A stretch of DNA of 49,108 bases, from assembly GCA_021807595.1 (NCBI GenBank), contig JAKBCS010000021.1, positions 1 through 49,108 on the forward strand. Reading direction: 5' to 3'. The number at the start of each line of letters is the position of its first letter. Position 1 is the first letter of the stretch. The stretch is from Planctomycetota bacterium. Its GTDB lineage: Bacteria > Planctomycetota > Planctomycetia > Gemmatales > Gemmataceae. Made by a program: the position numbers and the translations under genes. Under the pieces are notes generated by a model. The model worked only from the letters and a program-made list of their open reading frames with translations. It ran no database searches and was not told the DNA's origin. Positions 49,055 through 49,108 of this stretch are shown piece after piece.

Positions 49055-49089
49055 GAGAAGAAAAAGGGCCAGGACTCGCAAATCTTACG
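49055..49089. repeat. A/G-rich repeat R6
   Basis: GAGAAGAAAAAGGGCCAGGA followed by CTCGCAAATCTTACG, a more diverged copy of the R1-R5 family at the right edge of the window. Confidence 0.7.
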
Positions 49090-49108
49090 AGCATACAAAT
49101 GGGTGACA

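Larger units (their letters stand above)
48587..49108. other. Right-end region without an intact gene
   Basis: A 522-bp stretch holding the 27-bp inverted repeat (48728-48795), the second copy of the 50-bp repeat (48853-48902), a possible 3' gene remnant (48828-49030) and repeat R6. The first 100 bp hold the ribosome-binding site and probable promoter of the minus-strand gene pair. Confidence 0.55.

Noticed and set aside
46424-49089. A/G-rich repeats as an insertion sequence
   Set aside because: No terminal inverted repeats, no transposase frame and no constant unit length beyond about 35 bp.
1-49108. tRNA, rRNA or CRISPR array
   Set aside because: I saw no T-loop/anticodon pattern, no rRNA-like stretch and no regularly spaced direct repeats. 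The A/G-rich repeats at 46.4-49.1 kb are irregularly spaced and have no spacers of equal length.

Overview
This 49 kb window comes from a GC-rich bacterial chromosome that looks like a planctomycete of the Gemmataceae type. The evidence is lineage-typical families: a BBP7 outer-membrane barrel, two very large secreted PVC-type c-cytochrome/dehydrogenase proteins, a Uma2 nuclease, an ECF sigma factor coupled to a VIT/vWA surface protein, a huge coiled-coil membrane protein, and LL-diaminopimelate aminotransferase. There are no rRNA, tRNA, phage or CRISPR features that I can support.

Left end (1-3.1 kb): RNA-modification and selenium genes. queF runs towards a two-gene minus-strand operon whose members are both split by in-frame UGA codons. 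Read through as selenocysteine, they give a SelW-like CxxU redox protein and a full-length selenophosphate synthetase (SelD) with Sec at its catalytic position. Each UGA is followed by a bacterial SECIS-like hairpin with a GUU loop. Divergent from them is an unusual fusion of a Tsr3/DTW-like aminocarboxypropyltransferase domain to DUF309.

3.1-12 kb: envelope and export genes. A PD40 propeller and the BBP7 barrel converge, through a perfect 14-bp terminator stem, on a 1349-residue dehydrogenase/HEAT/cytochrome c/DUF1080 protein. A secreted CxxC-rich protein and a small zinc-ribbon protein follow.

12-23 kb: recG, an MCE lipid-transport pair (MlaF-like ATPase and MlaD-like protein, no permease nearby), an FHA coiled-coil protein, an SDR oxidoreductase, a second PVC cytochrome and a Uma2 nuclease.

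23-39 kb: an ECF sigma factor translationally coupled to a VIT-vWA-DUF2135 membrane protein, a small DUF5678-like protein, a secreted glycoside hydrolase family 2 enzyme, then a 1786-residue coiled-coil membrane protein coupled to a prenyltransferase-fold protein. A membrane-anchored coiled-coil protein converges on that pair.

39-45 kb: a Ser/Thr kinase, a deoxyhypusine-synthase-family enzyme, an ABC ATPase and dapL.

45-49 kb is a scarred accessory region. A vapBC-type module with a deleted, frameshifted toxin lies between 70-bp direct repeats copied from the DNA upstream of dapL. A broken copy of the dapL 5' end lies 3 kb away, six copies of an A/G-rich repeat are scattered about, and there are small unknown genes, an HNH nuclease pair and a perfect 27-bp inverted repeat.

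A short palindrome (core CCGGCAGC-GTAA-GCTGCCGG) occurs three times in the window. Two copies lie inside unrelated large genes, in the same frame, encoding ANRQRKLP in both, which suggests a protein-inserting palindromic element. The main points of interest are the Sec operon, this in-frame element, the Tsr3/DTW-DUF309 fusion and the dapL-derived scar region.
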